From Azoarcus sp. TTM-91 (GTDB lineage: Bacteria > Pseudomonadota > Gammaproteobacteria > Burkholderiales > Rhodocyclaceae), in contig NZ_WUEI01000021.1 in the NCBI RefSeq assembly GCF_012911025.1, positions 1-61,749 of the forward strand: a DNA stretch of 61,749 nt, in the 5' to 3' direction. Shown here in pieces: positions 33,644-41,751 of the stretch (positions are counted from its first letter, which is position 1; each line of letters opens with the position of its first letter). A model generated the notes under the pieces. It worked only from the letters and a program-made list of their open reading frames with translations, searched no databases and was not told the DNA's origin. A program made the position numbers and the translations under genes.

Positions 33644-34124
33644 CCAGGCTGCACGACCAGAAACGCAGGATGAGCTGGACAGACCGCTCAGGCGACACGC
33701 AGAGCAACAATTTGCCCGGTTTGCTCCCCTCTCGTAGGCGGAAAGAGCGAAGCGCTGCTTCGCCCCCCGGAGTGCCCAGTGGCCGGCAGGTCGCTGGGCC
33801 GGGGGCCGAGGAAGAGGGGGCGCGGCGCCCGATCAAGCATAGGCGCCCTGGCGGGCGCGCCCCCTCTCCCCGGCCCTCCCCCACGAGGGGGAGGGAGAAA
33901 AACCACGCGGGCGGAACCGCCACGCAGCACGGAGCCTCGCCGAGCACCTGCCACGCTCGTCAGAGCCCCAACAAAGCCATCCGCCCACCGGATCCACCCA
34001 TCATTCCCGCCCCCAATGGGCACAGTACCTGCTTCGTTCCCCGCTCGAATTCCACCCCGGCCGTACGCCTTCGGTAATACCCGTTGGCGACCACGGCCGC
34101 AGCCGCCAGACCACGGGAGTCGCC
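33644..34124. repeat. Intergenic spacer with two strong GC-rich hairpins
   Basis: No gene is supported in this 481-base spacer. Two perfect hairpins occur. One has GAGGGGGCGCG (33814-33824) paired with CGCGCCCCCTC (33856-33866). The other has CCCTCCCCC (33874-33882) paired with GGGGGAGGG (33887-33895) and the loop ACGA. The pair looks like a dispersed GC-rich intergenic repeat element rather than a simple terminator, because no T-run follows on the plus strand. Confidence 0.5.
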
Positions 34125-36104
34125 ATGTCGAGATTCGCTGCAGCAGTGCCGGGCCTGCATGCCCACCGCGCCCGCGAACTGTTCTTCGGGCAGGGCGAAA
34201 CGCCGGAGGGGCTGGTGGATGCAGCCATCCTCGACTCCTGGCGGCGCTGCGCCGACCAGCGCCCAGCCTCGGCACGGGTCGGCTTCAACATCCATGACCG
34301 CAGCCGGGTGGAAGAGCTGCGCGGCCGCAATACCCTGCTGATCCGCGACTTCGAAGCCACGCTGGGCCTGTTCGCCCGGGTGCTGCACGAATCCGGCTTC
34401 CACCCGGTACTGACCGATGCCGAGGCGGTCACCATCGCCCGCTTCACCGATCCGCGCGAAGCCAGCGGCGCGCTCTACGACGCGCTGCAACTGGGCTGCG
34501 ACATGTCGGAGCAGGCCATAGGCACCGCGGCGATGAACTGCGCCCTCGCCTGCCAGCGGCCGGTGCAGGTCTTCGGCCATGAGCACTATTTCGAGGCCAA
34601 CGCCGCCTTCTACTGCGCCGCCGCGCCCATCTTCGATCCGGCCGGGCAGTTGGTCGGCGCGGTGAATCTGACCAAGCACCGCGAGGGCCGCGAGTTCGGC
34701 GCCATCAGCCTGGCGGAGAGCTGCGCCAGCGCCATCGAGCACCGTCAGCTGGAACGGCTGCGGGCCCGCCTCACCCTGCGCATGAGCTGGAGCGCCAACG
34801 GCGAATCGCGCAACGCCACCGTCGCCTTCGGTGCCGATGGCGAGGTGCTGGGCATGACGCGCGAGGCGCGCCGCATCCTCAACCCGCTGGGCCTGCCGCT
34901 GGCCATGCTCAGCTTCGAGAGCGTCTTCGACGGCCAGTACGGCCAGTGGCTGGAGCTGCTCGCCCAGAGCGGCCGGCCGCTGCCGATACGGCTGAACTCC
35001 GGCCTGTTCGTGTTCATCGAGACACGCAGCGGCCCCCCCGCGCGGCAGCCGCTCTCCATGCCCCGCGCCACGGCCATCGCCAATGCCGGGCAGGATGCCC
35101 CGGAGATGGGCGACCCGGAGTTCGCCGGCCGCTTCCGCATCGCCCTCAAGGCGCTGGACAAGGGCCTGCCGGTGCTGCTGCGCGGCGAGACCGGCAGCGG
35201 CAAGGAGGTGGTTGCCCATGCGCTGCACCGCCAGCAGCCGGCCGGCCCCTTCGTCGCCATCAACTGCGCCGCGCTGCCGGAAGCGCTGATCGAATCCGAA
35301 CTCTTCGGCTACACCGATGGCGCTTTCACCGGCGGCCGCAAGGGCGGCGCCAGCGGCCGCATCGAGGAGGCCGACGGCGGCACCCTCTTCCTCGACGAGA
35401 TCGGCGACATGCCGCTCGCCCTGCAGGCCCGCCTGTTGCGGGTGCTGGACAGCCGCGAAGTGGCCCGCCTGGGCAGCGGCAAACCACGACCGGTGGAATT
35501 CCGCCTGCTGTGCGCCACCCACCAGGACCTGGACACGCTGGTGGCCCAGGGCCGCTTCCGCGCCGATCTGTATTACCGCATCGCCGGCTACACCCTGGCG
35601 CTGGCGCCGCTGCGCGAACGCAGCTGCCTGGCGGACCTCTTCGCCACCCTGGTGCGCGACGGCGCCGGCCACCCCGGCGGCCTCGCCCCGGAAGCCACCG
35701 CCCTGCTCGCCGCCTACCCCTGGCCGGGCAATGCGCGCGAAGCGCTCAGCGTGCTCAAGCGCGCCGCCCTACTATGCGAGGCGGATGAGGCCATCGGCGC
35801 CGACCATGTGCGCTTCGCCCTGCCCCCGGCCACCTTGGTTGCAAGCCAGCCGGTAGCCGCAACCGCGTCCGCAACTGCCGCAGCAGCCATGGCTCCAACC
35901 GCCTGCTCCGCCCAGCCCGCAGCCAACGCCCCCCCGACGTCCCTCAGCGCGCTGGAAGAACAGGCCATGGCCGATGCCCTGCGCCTAACCGGCGGCAATC
36001 TCTCCCTCGCCGCCGACCACCTGGGCGTCAGCCGTTCCACCCTGCAGCGCCGGGTGCGCGCCAGCGCGCGGCTGAAGCAGCAGCTGGCGGAGAGCCGGGG
36101 CTGA
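34125..36104 (+). CDS. Sigma54-dependent transcriptional activator, AcoR-like
   Basis: A 659-residue enhancer-binding protein. The N-terminal 320 residues form a GAF-like sensor region (VTIARFTDP, then SEQAIGTAAMNCALACQRPVQVFG and HYFEANAAFYCAAAPIFDPAG) as in AcoR-type regulators of alcohol or acetoin operons. The AAA+ domain has Walker A RGETGSGKE near residue 354 and Walker B GGTLFLDEIGD. The sigma54-contact loop reads GAFTGG at about 399-404, where GAFTGA is the rule. The R-finger region FRADLYYRI is intact. A C-terminal Fis-type helix-turn-helix follows (LSLAADHLGVSRSTLQRRVR). An alanine-rich linker precedes it. The best target is the operon starting at 41296, which has a consensus sigma54 promoter. 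Confidence 0.95.
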   Translation: MSRFAAAVPGLHAHRARELFFGQGETPEGLVDAAILDSWRRCADQRPASARVGFNIHDRSRVEELRGRNTLLIRDFEATLGLFARVLHESGFHPVLTDAEAVTIARFTDPREASGALYDALQLGCDMSEQAIGTAAMNCALACQRPVQVFGHEHYFEANAAFYCAAAPIFDPAGQLVGAVNLTKHREGREFGAISLAESCASAIEHRQLERLRARLTLRMSWSANGESRNATVAFGADGEVLGMTREARRILNPLGLPLAMLSFESVFDGQYGQWLELLAQSGRPLPIRLNSGLFVFIETRSGPPARQPLSMPRATAIANAGQDAPEMGDPEFAGRFRIALKALDKGLPVLLRGETGSGKEVVAHALHRQQPAGPFVAINCAALPEALIESELFGYTDGAFTGGRKGGASGRIEEADGGTLFLDEIGDMPLALQARLLRVLDSREVARLGSGKPRPVEFRLLCATHQDLDTLVAQGRFRADLYYRIAGYTLALAPLRERSCLADLFATLVRDGAGHPGGLAPEATALLAAYPWPGNAREALSVLKRAALLCEADEAIGADHVRFALPPATLVASQPVAATASATAAAAMAPTACSAQPAANAPPTSLSALEEQAMADALRLTGGNLSLAADHLGVSRSTLQRRVRASARLKQQLAESRG

Positions 36105-36188
36105 GCTTCGCGACAACAAAACCGGCGCCGACCAGCTTGAGAGAGGCACCTGGCCAGACTAGACTAAGCAGGTTCCGGAGGAGTCCCC

Positions 36189-36437
36189 ATGCAATCGGTC
36201 AACATGCTGCAGGCCAAGTCTTCGCTGTCCCGCCTCGTGGAGGCCATAGAGCAAGGCGAAGCCCGCGAGATCATCATCGCCCGCAACGGCAAGCCGGCGG
36301 CCAAGCTGGTGCCGGTGGGCACCCCGTCGCCAGACAAGCGCATCGGCATTGCCAAAGGCCTGTTCGAGGTGCCAGACGACATCGATGCCCACAACGTCGA
36401 AGTCGCTCGCCTTTTCCTCGGCGAAGACGCGAAGTGA
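36189..36437 (+). CDS. Phd/YefM-type antitoxin
   Basis: An 82-residue protein starting MQSVNMLQAKSSLSRLVEAI, with the Phd/YefM fold signature and IIIARNGKPAAKLVPV. The C-terminal part (RIGIAKGLFEVPDDIDAHN, then VARLFLGEDAK) would bind and neutralise the toxin. GGAGG upstream. The stop overlaps the GTG start of the PIN toxin (GTGA), as usual for such pairs. It likely autoregulates the operon by binding its own promoter. Confidence 0.93.
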   Translation: MQSVNMLQAKSSLSRLVEAIEQGEAREIIIARNGKPAAKLVPVGTPSPDKRIGIAKGLFEVPDDIDAHNVEVARLFLGEDAK

Positions 36438-36820
36438 ATCTGCTGCTGGATACCCACATCGCCTTGTGGGCGATCACAGACAGCCCGCGGCTTTCCGTCA
36501 CCGCCCGCGAGCTGATTCAATCGCCCAGGGCCGCCATCTGGGTCAGTGTCGCCAGTCTGTGGGAAATTGCCATCAAGCATTCTCTGGCTCGTGGCGACAT
36601 GCCGATCTCGGGGCAGGAGGCCAGCCGCTATTTCGAGGCCGCGGGCTATCGATTGCTGCCGATAGAAGCCGAACATGCTGTAGCGGTCGAAAAGCTACCC
36701 CGCCACCACCAGGACCCTTTCGACCGGCTCATCGTCGCGCAGGCCCTGGTCGAGCCGATGCGACTGCTCACCCATGACGCAGTGCTTGCCCGCTACAGCG
36801 ACACCATCGCCACCGTCTGA
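36434..36820 (+). CDS. PIN-domain (VapC-type) toxin
   Basis: A 128-residue protein starting with GTG inside the antitoxin stop. The PIN-domain acidic residues are visible: D near the start in LLLDTHIALWAI, E in VASLWEIAIKH, and D in DPFDRLIVAQAL and LLTHDAVLARY. It is a presumed Mg-dependent RNase that cuts tRNA or rRNA when the antitoxin decays. This subgroup (LLLDTH...ALWAI, WEIAIK) usually pairs with Phd-type antitoxins, as here. The pair sits between the sigma54 activator and its likely target operon. Confidence 0.93.
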   Translation: MNLLLDTHIALWAITDSPRLSVTARELIQSPRAAIWVSVASLWEIAIKHSLARGDMPISGQEASRYFEAAGYRLLPIEAEHAVAVEKLPRHHQDPFDRLIVAQALVEPMRLLTHDAVLARYSDTIATV

Positions 36821-36825
36821 AACGC

Positions 36826-36863
36826 AAAAAAGCCACCACCCCAGCCTGAGCTGGCGTGGTGGC
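36826..36863 (-). terminator. Terminator of the GMC/ALDH operon (minus strand)
   Basis: The stem GCCACCAC (36832-36839) pairs with GTGGTGGC (36856-36863), with an inner CCAGC/GCTGG stem and CTGA loop. On the minus strand the hairpin is followed by a run of six T (the A-run at 36826-36831). It ends transcription of the minus-strand operon whose last gene stops at 37020, and separates it from the toxin gene. Confidence 0.85.
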
Positions 36864-37019
36864 GGCAAGGCCGGGCGCGGCTGAAGCCATGCGCGCCCGG
36901 CGGCCCGTTCCCGCACGGGCATGGGGTCGGCCGGCGGTGGCGTGGCGGCGGACGGGATCACACCTTCAGCCCGGCGGGCCGAACATCCGATCAAGCCGCC
37001 GCCGGCCTCCGCCGGCGGC

Positions 37020-38765
37020 TCAGAGGCGGTACTGCTGCTTCAGCTCCTCGGCGCAGCGCTCTCCGATCACCACGCAGGGCGCCATGGTGTTGCCGGTGGT
37101 GATCGCCGGCATGATGGAACCGTCGGCGATGCGCAGCCCTTCCAGCCCATAGACGCGCAGCTTGCCATCCACCACCGACATCTCGTCGCGGCCCATCTTG
37201 CAGGTGCAGGTCTCATGGAAGTAAGTGCCGGCGGCGTTGCGGATGAAGCGCTCCAGCTCCTTGCCCTTGAGTTCGCCCGGCATGATCTCGCGCTTGGCAT
37301 AGGGCTTGAGGTGCTTGGAGTTGCCCAGCTCGCGGCAGATCTCGACCGAGCGGGTGAGCGCCTTGATGTCCTGCTCGGTGGAGAGGAAGTTGGGGTAGAT
37401 CAGCGGCGGATCTTGCGGGCGCGGGCCGCTGATGGTCATGTGGCCGCGGCTGGTGGGCTGCACGATGGCCGCCGCCAGCACCCAGGCCGCTTTCGGGATG
37501 GTGTATTGCTCGCGGGTGACTTCGCTGGTGTAGGGGAATTCCTCCAGGAAGGGCTGCAGGTCGGGGGTCTTCAGCGAAGAATCGCTCTTCCAGAAGAAGG
37601 TGAATTCCGCCGAGTTGTTGCGCCCCGGCTCCGGCGTGAAGTACTCCCACATGCAGCCGCCGAGCAGGATGTGATCCTGGAAGTTCTGGCCCACGCCCTC
37701 CAGCTTCTGCACCACCGGAATGCCGTGCTTCTTCAGCTCCTTCTCCGGGCCGACGCCGGAAATCATCAGGATGCGCGGGGTGTTGATGGCGCCGGTGGAA
37801 AGGATGACCTCGTGTTTCGCCGCGATGGTGTGCACCTTGCCCTCATGCACGAACTCCACGCCGGTGACGCGCTTGCCCTTGAACTTGAGCCGGTTCACAT
37901 GCGCGCCCAGCAGCACGGTGAGGTTAGCGCGGTCCATGATGGGGTGGATGTAGGCCACCGCCATCGACACCCGGCGGCCGTTCTTGACGATGAGGTTGGG
38001 CATGCCGGCGCCGCCCTCGCCTTCCATGATCTCGCCGTTGAGGTCCACCACCTTGGGCATGCCGAAATCGCCCGCCGCCTCGATCAGCGCCGGCGCCACC
38101 GGGTTGATCGGCGCCTCCGGCAGCGACAGGTACACCTCGCCGCCCTTGCCGCGCCGCTTGGGGTCAGCCGGGCCTTGCCAGTCTTCGATGCGGCGGTAGA
38201 TGCCGAGCACCGACTCATAGCTCCACGCCTTTTCGCCGGAGACCTCGGCCCACATGTCCCAGTCGTTCTTGTGGCCGCGCGCCCACACCAGGCCATTCAC
38301 GCTGGAACCGCCGCCCAGCACCTTGCCCATCGGGAAGGGCGGCGTGCGGCCGTTGAGGGTGGGCGTGGGCTGGCCCTTGAACGCCCAATCGCGTTCGCTG
38401 CCGATGTTCTCCGGCCAGCGGGTGCCGTCCATCACCTGCGGCACGTTGTCGGAGCCGCCGGCTTCCAGCAGCAGCACCCGCACGTTGGGGTTGTCCGCCA
38501 GCCGGCGGGCCACCGCGCAGCCGGCCGAGCCGGCGCCGCAGACGATGAAGTCGTACTCGGCGGTTAGCGCCGCGCGGTTGGCGGACTGCTGGGCGAAGGC
38601 GCGGTCGGCGAAGGCCATCATCGAGGTGGCCGCGGCCATGGTGTAGCCGGCGGCGGTGGCGGCCTTGAGGAACTGGCGGCGGTCGCCGCGGCCGCGCATC
38701 AGCGCGGATTCGAGGCGGTTCACCTCCTCGTTGAGTTCGAGGCGGGACTTGTTTTCCTTATCCAT
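37020..38765 (-). CDS. GMC family oxidoreductase with Tat signal (choline/alcohol dehydrogenase-like)
   Basis: A 581-residue FAD enzyme from ATG 38765 (AAGGA upstream). A twin-arginine signal is present: R29-R30 in GDRRQFLKAATAAG, followed by a hydrophobic stretch and an A-F-A cleavage site near residue 55. The FAD motif is YDFIVCGAGSAGCAVARRLADNP, GMC signature 1 is in PMGKVLGGGSSVNGLVWARGH, and signature 2 is LSTGAINTPRILMISGVGP. The catalytic histidine region near the end is FHETCTCKMGRDEMSVVDGKLRVYGL. Members of this group oxidise primary alcohols to aldehydes, passing electrons to a quinone or cytochrome when periplasmic. Folded export with bound FAD explains the Tat signal. It is the last gene of the sigma54-type operon. 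Confidence 0.94.
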   Translation of the reverse strand: MDKENKSRLELNEEVNRLESALMRGRGDRRQFLKAATAAGYTMAAATSMMAFADRAFAQQSANRAALTAEYDFIVCGAGSAGCAVARRLADNPNVRVLLLEAGGSDNVPQVMDGTRWPENIGSERDWAFKGQPTPTLNGRTPPFPMGKVLGGGSSVNGLVWARGHKNDWDMWAEVSGEKAWSYESVLGIYRRIEDWQGPADPKRRGKGGEVYLSLPEAPINPVAPALIEAAGDFGMPKVVDLNGEIMEGEGGAGMPNLIVKNGRRVSMAVAYIHPIMDRANLTVLLGAHVNRLKFKGKRVTGVEFVHEGKVHTIAAKHEVILSTGAINTPRILMISGVGPEKELKKHGIPVVQKLEGVGQNFQDHILLGGCMWEYFTPEPGRNNSAEFTFFWKSDSSLKTPDLQPFLEEFPYTSEVTREQYTIPKAAWVLAAAIVQPTSRGHMTISGPRPQDPPLIYPNFLSTEQDIKALTRSVEICRELGNSKHLKPYAKREIMPGELKGKELERFIRNAAGTYFHETCTCKMGRDEMSVVDGKLRVYGLEGLRIADGSIMPAITTGNTMAPCVVIGERCAEELKQQYRL

Positions 38766-38842
38766 GGAGTTTTCCTTGTCGGGGGTTGCGCTTCTCGTTG
38801 GGGTCGGGGGAAGGAAGGCGCGGATCGTGTCGCCCGCTGCAC

Positions 38843-40279
38843 TCAGAAAGGATAGGCGGCCGGGCGGGACACCATGGACACCCACTGGCTCTGGGTGAAT
38901 TCCTCGGCATTCACCGGCCCGCCGAAGCGGCCGCCGTTGCCGGAGGCGCCCATGCCGCCGAAGGGCACGTTGAATTCGGCATTCACCGTCTGGTCGTTGA
39001 TGTGCACCATGCCGGTCTTCAGCCGCTGCGCAAGTTCCAGGCCACGAGCAAGGTCGCGGGTGTGGATGGCGGCGGAGAGGCCATAGGGCGAGCTGTTCAC
39101 CAGCGCCACCAGGGCATCGTCGCCAGCGAAAGCGGTGATCGGTGCCACCGGGCCGAAGATCTCGTCGATGAAGGCCGGCATGTCCGGGGTGACGCCACCC
39201 AGCACGGTGGCTTCGTAGAACAGGCCCTCGCCCTTGCCTCCAGCCAGCAGGCTGGCGCCGCGCGCCAGGGTGTCGCTGACGATGCCGCCCACCTTGGCGC
39301 GCTGCTGGGCGTTGATGAGCGGGCCGAGATGCACCGTTTCGGTGTCCGGGTTGCCCACCCGCAGCGCCTTGGCGTGGCGCGCCAGCGCCTCGGCGTACTG
39401 CGCCGCCACCGCTTCGTGCACCAGGTGGCGGCCAGCCTGCATGCAAATCTGGCCCTGATGCAGGAAGGCGCCCCAGGCGCCGTGCGAGGCGGCGGCCTCG
39501 ATGTCGGCGTCTTCCAGCACGATGAAGGCGTTGTTGCCGCCCAATTCCAATGCCACCTTCTTCAGCATGCCGCCGCAGAGCTCGCCGATGCGCTTGCCCA
39601 CCGCGGTGGAGCCGGTGAAGGAGATCATGCCGACATGGGCATCGCGCACGATGGCGTCGCCCACGTCCGCCTCGCCCGGCAGCACGCTGAGCACGCCCGC
39701 CGGCAGGCCGGCATCGCGGAACAGCTCGGCCAGCAGCAGGCCGCCGCACACCGAGCCTTGCAGCGCCGGCTTCAGCAGCACCGCGTTGCCCAGCGCCAGC
39801 GCCGGCGCCAGCGAACGCATCGCCAGCAGCAGCGGGTAGTTCCACGGCGCGATGATGCCGACCACGCCGATCGGCACCCGCGACCACAGGTTGGTCCGGC
39901 CCGGCACCGAGGACGGCATGATGTGGCCATGCGGCTGGGCGATCAGCCCGGCGGCGTTGTGCAGTTGCTCGTAGGAGGCGTTCAGCTCCCATTCCGCCTT
40001 GGGCAGGATGGAGCCGCACTCGCGCACGTTCCAGCGGTTGAAGGTGTCGCCGCGCTCACGCAGCAGCTCGGCGGCACGACGCATCACCGCCGCGCGCTGG
40101 TCGAAGGGCGTCGCCGCCCAGGCGGCTTGCGCCGCAGCGGCGGCTTCGGCGGCAGCGGCCACGTCAGCCGCGGCCGCCAGCCGCAACTCGGCCAGCGTGG
40201 CGCCGGTGGCCGGCTCCGCCAGCGCCACCTGCGGGCCGGTGAGCGGGGCGGAATACAGGTGGGCTATGTTCTCTGTCAT
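38843..40279 (-). CDS. Benzaldehyde dehydrogenase-type aldehyde dehydrogenase
   Basis: A 478-residue protein from ATG 40279. It has the ALDH core: GIIAPWNYPLLLAMRSLAPALALGNAVLLKPA, SFTGSTAVGKRIGELCG, the general base in VALELGGNNAFIVLEDAD, and the catalytic cysteine in HQGQICMQAGRHLVH. The phrase LELGGNNAFIV and the C-terminal INDQTVNAEFNVPFGGMGASGNGGRFG are typical of aryl aldehyde dehydrogenases of the XylC/AreC kind rather than of phenylacetaldehyde dehydrogenases. It likely oxidises the aldehyde produced by the downstream Tat-exported GMC enzyme to an aromatic acid. An alanine-rich stretch near residues 35-55 is normal for the N-terminal helix. Confidence 0.93.
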   Translation of the reverse strand: MTENIAHLYSAPLTGPQVALAEPATGATLAELRLAAAADVAAAAEAAAAAQAAWAATPFDQRAAVMRRAAELLRERGDTFNRWNVRECGSILPKAEWELNASYEQLHNAAGLIAQPHGHIMPSSVPGRTNLWSRVPIGVVGIIAPWNYPLLLAMRSLAPALALGNAVLLKPALQGSVCGGLLLAELFRDAGLPAGVLSVLPGEADVGDAIVRDAHVGMISFTGSTAVGKRIGELCGGMLKKVALELGGNNAFIVLEDADIEAAASHGAWGAFLHQGQICMQAGRHLVHEAVAAQYAEALARHAKALRVGNPDTETVHLGPLINAQQRAKVGGIVSDTLARGASLLAGGKGEGLFYEATVLGGVTPDMPAFIDEIFGPVAPITAFAGDDALVALVNSSPYGLSAAIHTRDLARGLELAQRLKTGMVHINDQTVNAEFNVPFGGMGASGNGGRFGGPVNAEEFTQSQWVSMVSRPAAYPF

Positions 40280-40366
40280 GGGGTCTTTCCTGTTCTGGTG
40301 CGGGAATGGAGTGCGAAGAAGCAGAGCGCGACGGGCGCGCACGGCGGATGAGCGCCCGCCGGCGCC

Positions 40367-41296
40367 TCAGAAGGCGTAGCCGACGCGCAGGTTCAGCCGG
40401 TTCTTCTCCTTGAAGCCGTCGGTGACTTCGATGTCGCGGCCATAGACGAACAGCAGCTGGGTGCGCGGCACGATCTGGTAGCCGAAGCCGACGCTGAACT
40501 TGGTGACCATGGCCTGGCCGGTGGTCTCCACCCCATCCACCTTCACCTTGCCCACCCACGAGCGGGCGACGCCGACGCGGAAGTCCAGGTCCGGCCGGAT
40601 GTGGTAGCGGCCGAAGGCCTGGAACTGGTAGGTCGGGTCCTGCTTCATGGTGGCGCCGGCGCTGCCGTAGTCGGTGTTGTCGCCGTGGAAGGTGACGTCG
40701 CCCAGCAGATCGACGGTGAACTTGTCGCCTATGCCCTGGATGTAGCCGAGCTGCAGCGCATAGCGCCAGCGGTTCTCGCCCATGTTCAGCGCTTCGCCGC
40801 GGTCGTAGTTGCCGATGGGCACGTAGAGGAAGGGCGTGATGCCGAGGTAGCGGCGGTTCACCGGGTCGTTGATGGTCCACAGCGTGGCCGCCAGCACCGG
40901 GTCGGCGAAGCCGCCGTTGCTACCCAGGCTGGAGAAATCGCCCGAGCCGCGCAGGTTGCCGAAGGGGATCAGGATCTGCGGATCGACGATGTAGCCGCCC
41001 AGTTCCATGAAGTGGATGAAACGCAGGATGCCGACGTCGCTGCGGAACTTGCCGTTACCGGGCGTCTTGCTGCCGCTGGCGTAGAGGTCTTCACGCTCGG
41101 CGTGCTGCATGTAGAGCAGGCCCAGCGTGGTGCCGGCGGGCGCGGCGGTGTAGTCGCCAGCCTCGACATCGATGGCGTGGGCGGGCGTGGCCGCTGCGAG
41201 CAGCGAGAACAGCAGCGGCATCAAGCAGGCGAGACGGAAGCCGCGCGATGGCGCCGGCCGGCCGGCCGGCGTTCTCTTCATTGGGGTTGGGCGCAT
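40367..41296 (-). CDS. Outer-membrane protein of the phenol-degradation MetA/transporter family (paralogue 2)
   Basis: A 309-residue protein from ATG 41296 with AAGGA upstream. The signal peptide is long (basic N-region RTPAGRPAPSRGFRLACLM, hydrophobic PLLFSLLAAATPAHA). The mature protein begins IDVEAGDYTAAPAGTTLGLLYMQHAEREDLY and consists of barrel-like strands ending in YAF. It shares block after block with the protein at 23439-24287. It is first in the operon and lies about 70 bases downstream of the predicted sigma54 transcription start. A role in outer-membrane passage of the alcohol or aldehyde substrate is inferred. Confidence 0.88.
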   Translation of the reverse strand: MRPTPMKRTPAGRPAPSRGFRLACLMPLLFSLLAAATPAHAIDVEAGDYTAAPAGTTLGLLYMQHAEREDLYASGSKTPGNGKFRSDVGILRFIHFMELGGYIVDPQILIPFGNLRGSGDFSSLGSNGGFADPVLAATLWTINDPVNRRYLGITPFLYVPIGNYDRGEALNMGENRWRYALQLGYIQGIGDKFTVDLLGDVTFHGDNTDYGSAGATMKQDPTYQFQAFGRYHIRPDLDFRVGVARSWVGKVKVDGVETTGQAMVTKFSVGFGYQIVPRTQLLFVYGRDIEVTDGFKEKNRLNLRVGYAF

Positions 41297-41378
41297 CTTT
41301 TTCTTTCCTTCGAGGGGTTGGGGATGCTTTTCCCGGCTGTCGCCGGGGCTGAGCGTTCGAGGCCTCGAAGGGGAAATA

Positions 41379-41393
41379 GCAACGCCGGTGCCA
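41379..41393 (-). promoter_or_regulatory. Sigma54 (-24/-12) promoter of the MetA-like/ALDH/GMC operon
   Basis: On the minus strand the sequence reads C-TGGCAC-N5-TTGC-T, a complete match to the sigma54 consensus with the correct ten bases between GG and GC. Transcription would start near 41368, leaving a leader of about 70 bases before ATG 41296. The activator at 34125-36104 is the natural partner. Confidence 0.88.
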
Positions 41394-41537
41394 GTGCGCG
41401 GCAACACACCGGCGAGCGCCATGCTGACGGGGACTTCTTCTTTGTTTTCAGATGATTGGATAGCGCTTTTGCGCGACGAAGCCGGAGCGACGCGCGGCGT
41501 GGCGGCCGGCGCTGACGCAGCCGGCGGCGGCGGAGCT

Positions 41538-41565
41538 CAATCTGACCCGGTCAATCTGACGCAGT
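41538..41565. promoter_or_regulatory. Tandem 14-base repeat, possible upstream activator site
   Basis: Two adjacent copies of CAATCTGACSCRGT (41538-41551 and 41552-41565) differ at only two positions. They lie about 145-170 bases upstream of the sigma54 promoter, the usual distance for enhancer sites. Confidence 0.55.
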
Positions 41566-41635
41566 GGTCTCAGGCCGCGACGCCCGCCCCCCGAGCCGGG
41601 GACGGGCTGGCCGGCGTCCAGCCGCTGGGGCTCGC

Positions 41636-41745
41636 TCAGCCCAGCTCGTCGCAGGTCTCGGTCAGCAGCGCCCGCACCCAGCGCTGGGCCGGCGAGTGGT
41701 GGGTGCGCTCGTGCCAGGCGAGCGTCTTGGTGAAGCAAGGGATTT
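41636..41745 (-). pseudogene. C-terminal remnant of a LysR regulator
   Basis: The minus strand encodes YQIPCFTKTLAWHERTHHSP followed by AQRWVRALLTETCDELG and a stop. This matches the C-terminal end of LysR proteins of the NahR kind (WHER...H...P..RW.R). Nothing upstream continues it. The upstream end meets the remnant of an oppositely oriented gene at about 41746-41752, so this is a breakpoint. Confidence 0.55.
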
Positions 41746-41751
41746 GGTAGG

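Noticed and set aside
41448..41738. 96-codon minus-strand frame near the sigma54 promoter
   Set aside because: It overlaps the tandem upstream repeats and the LysR tail in another frame and has no domain or ribosome-binding site.
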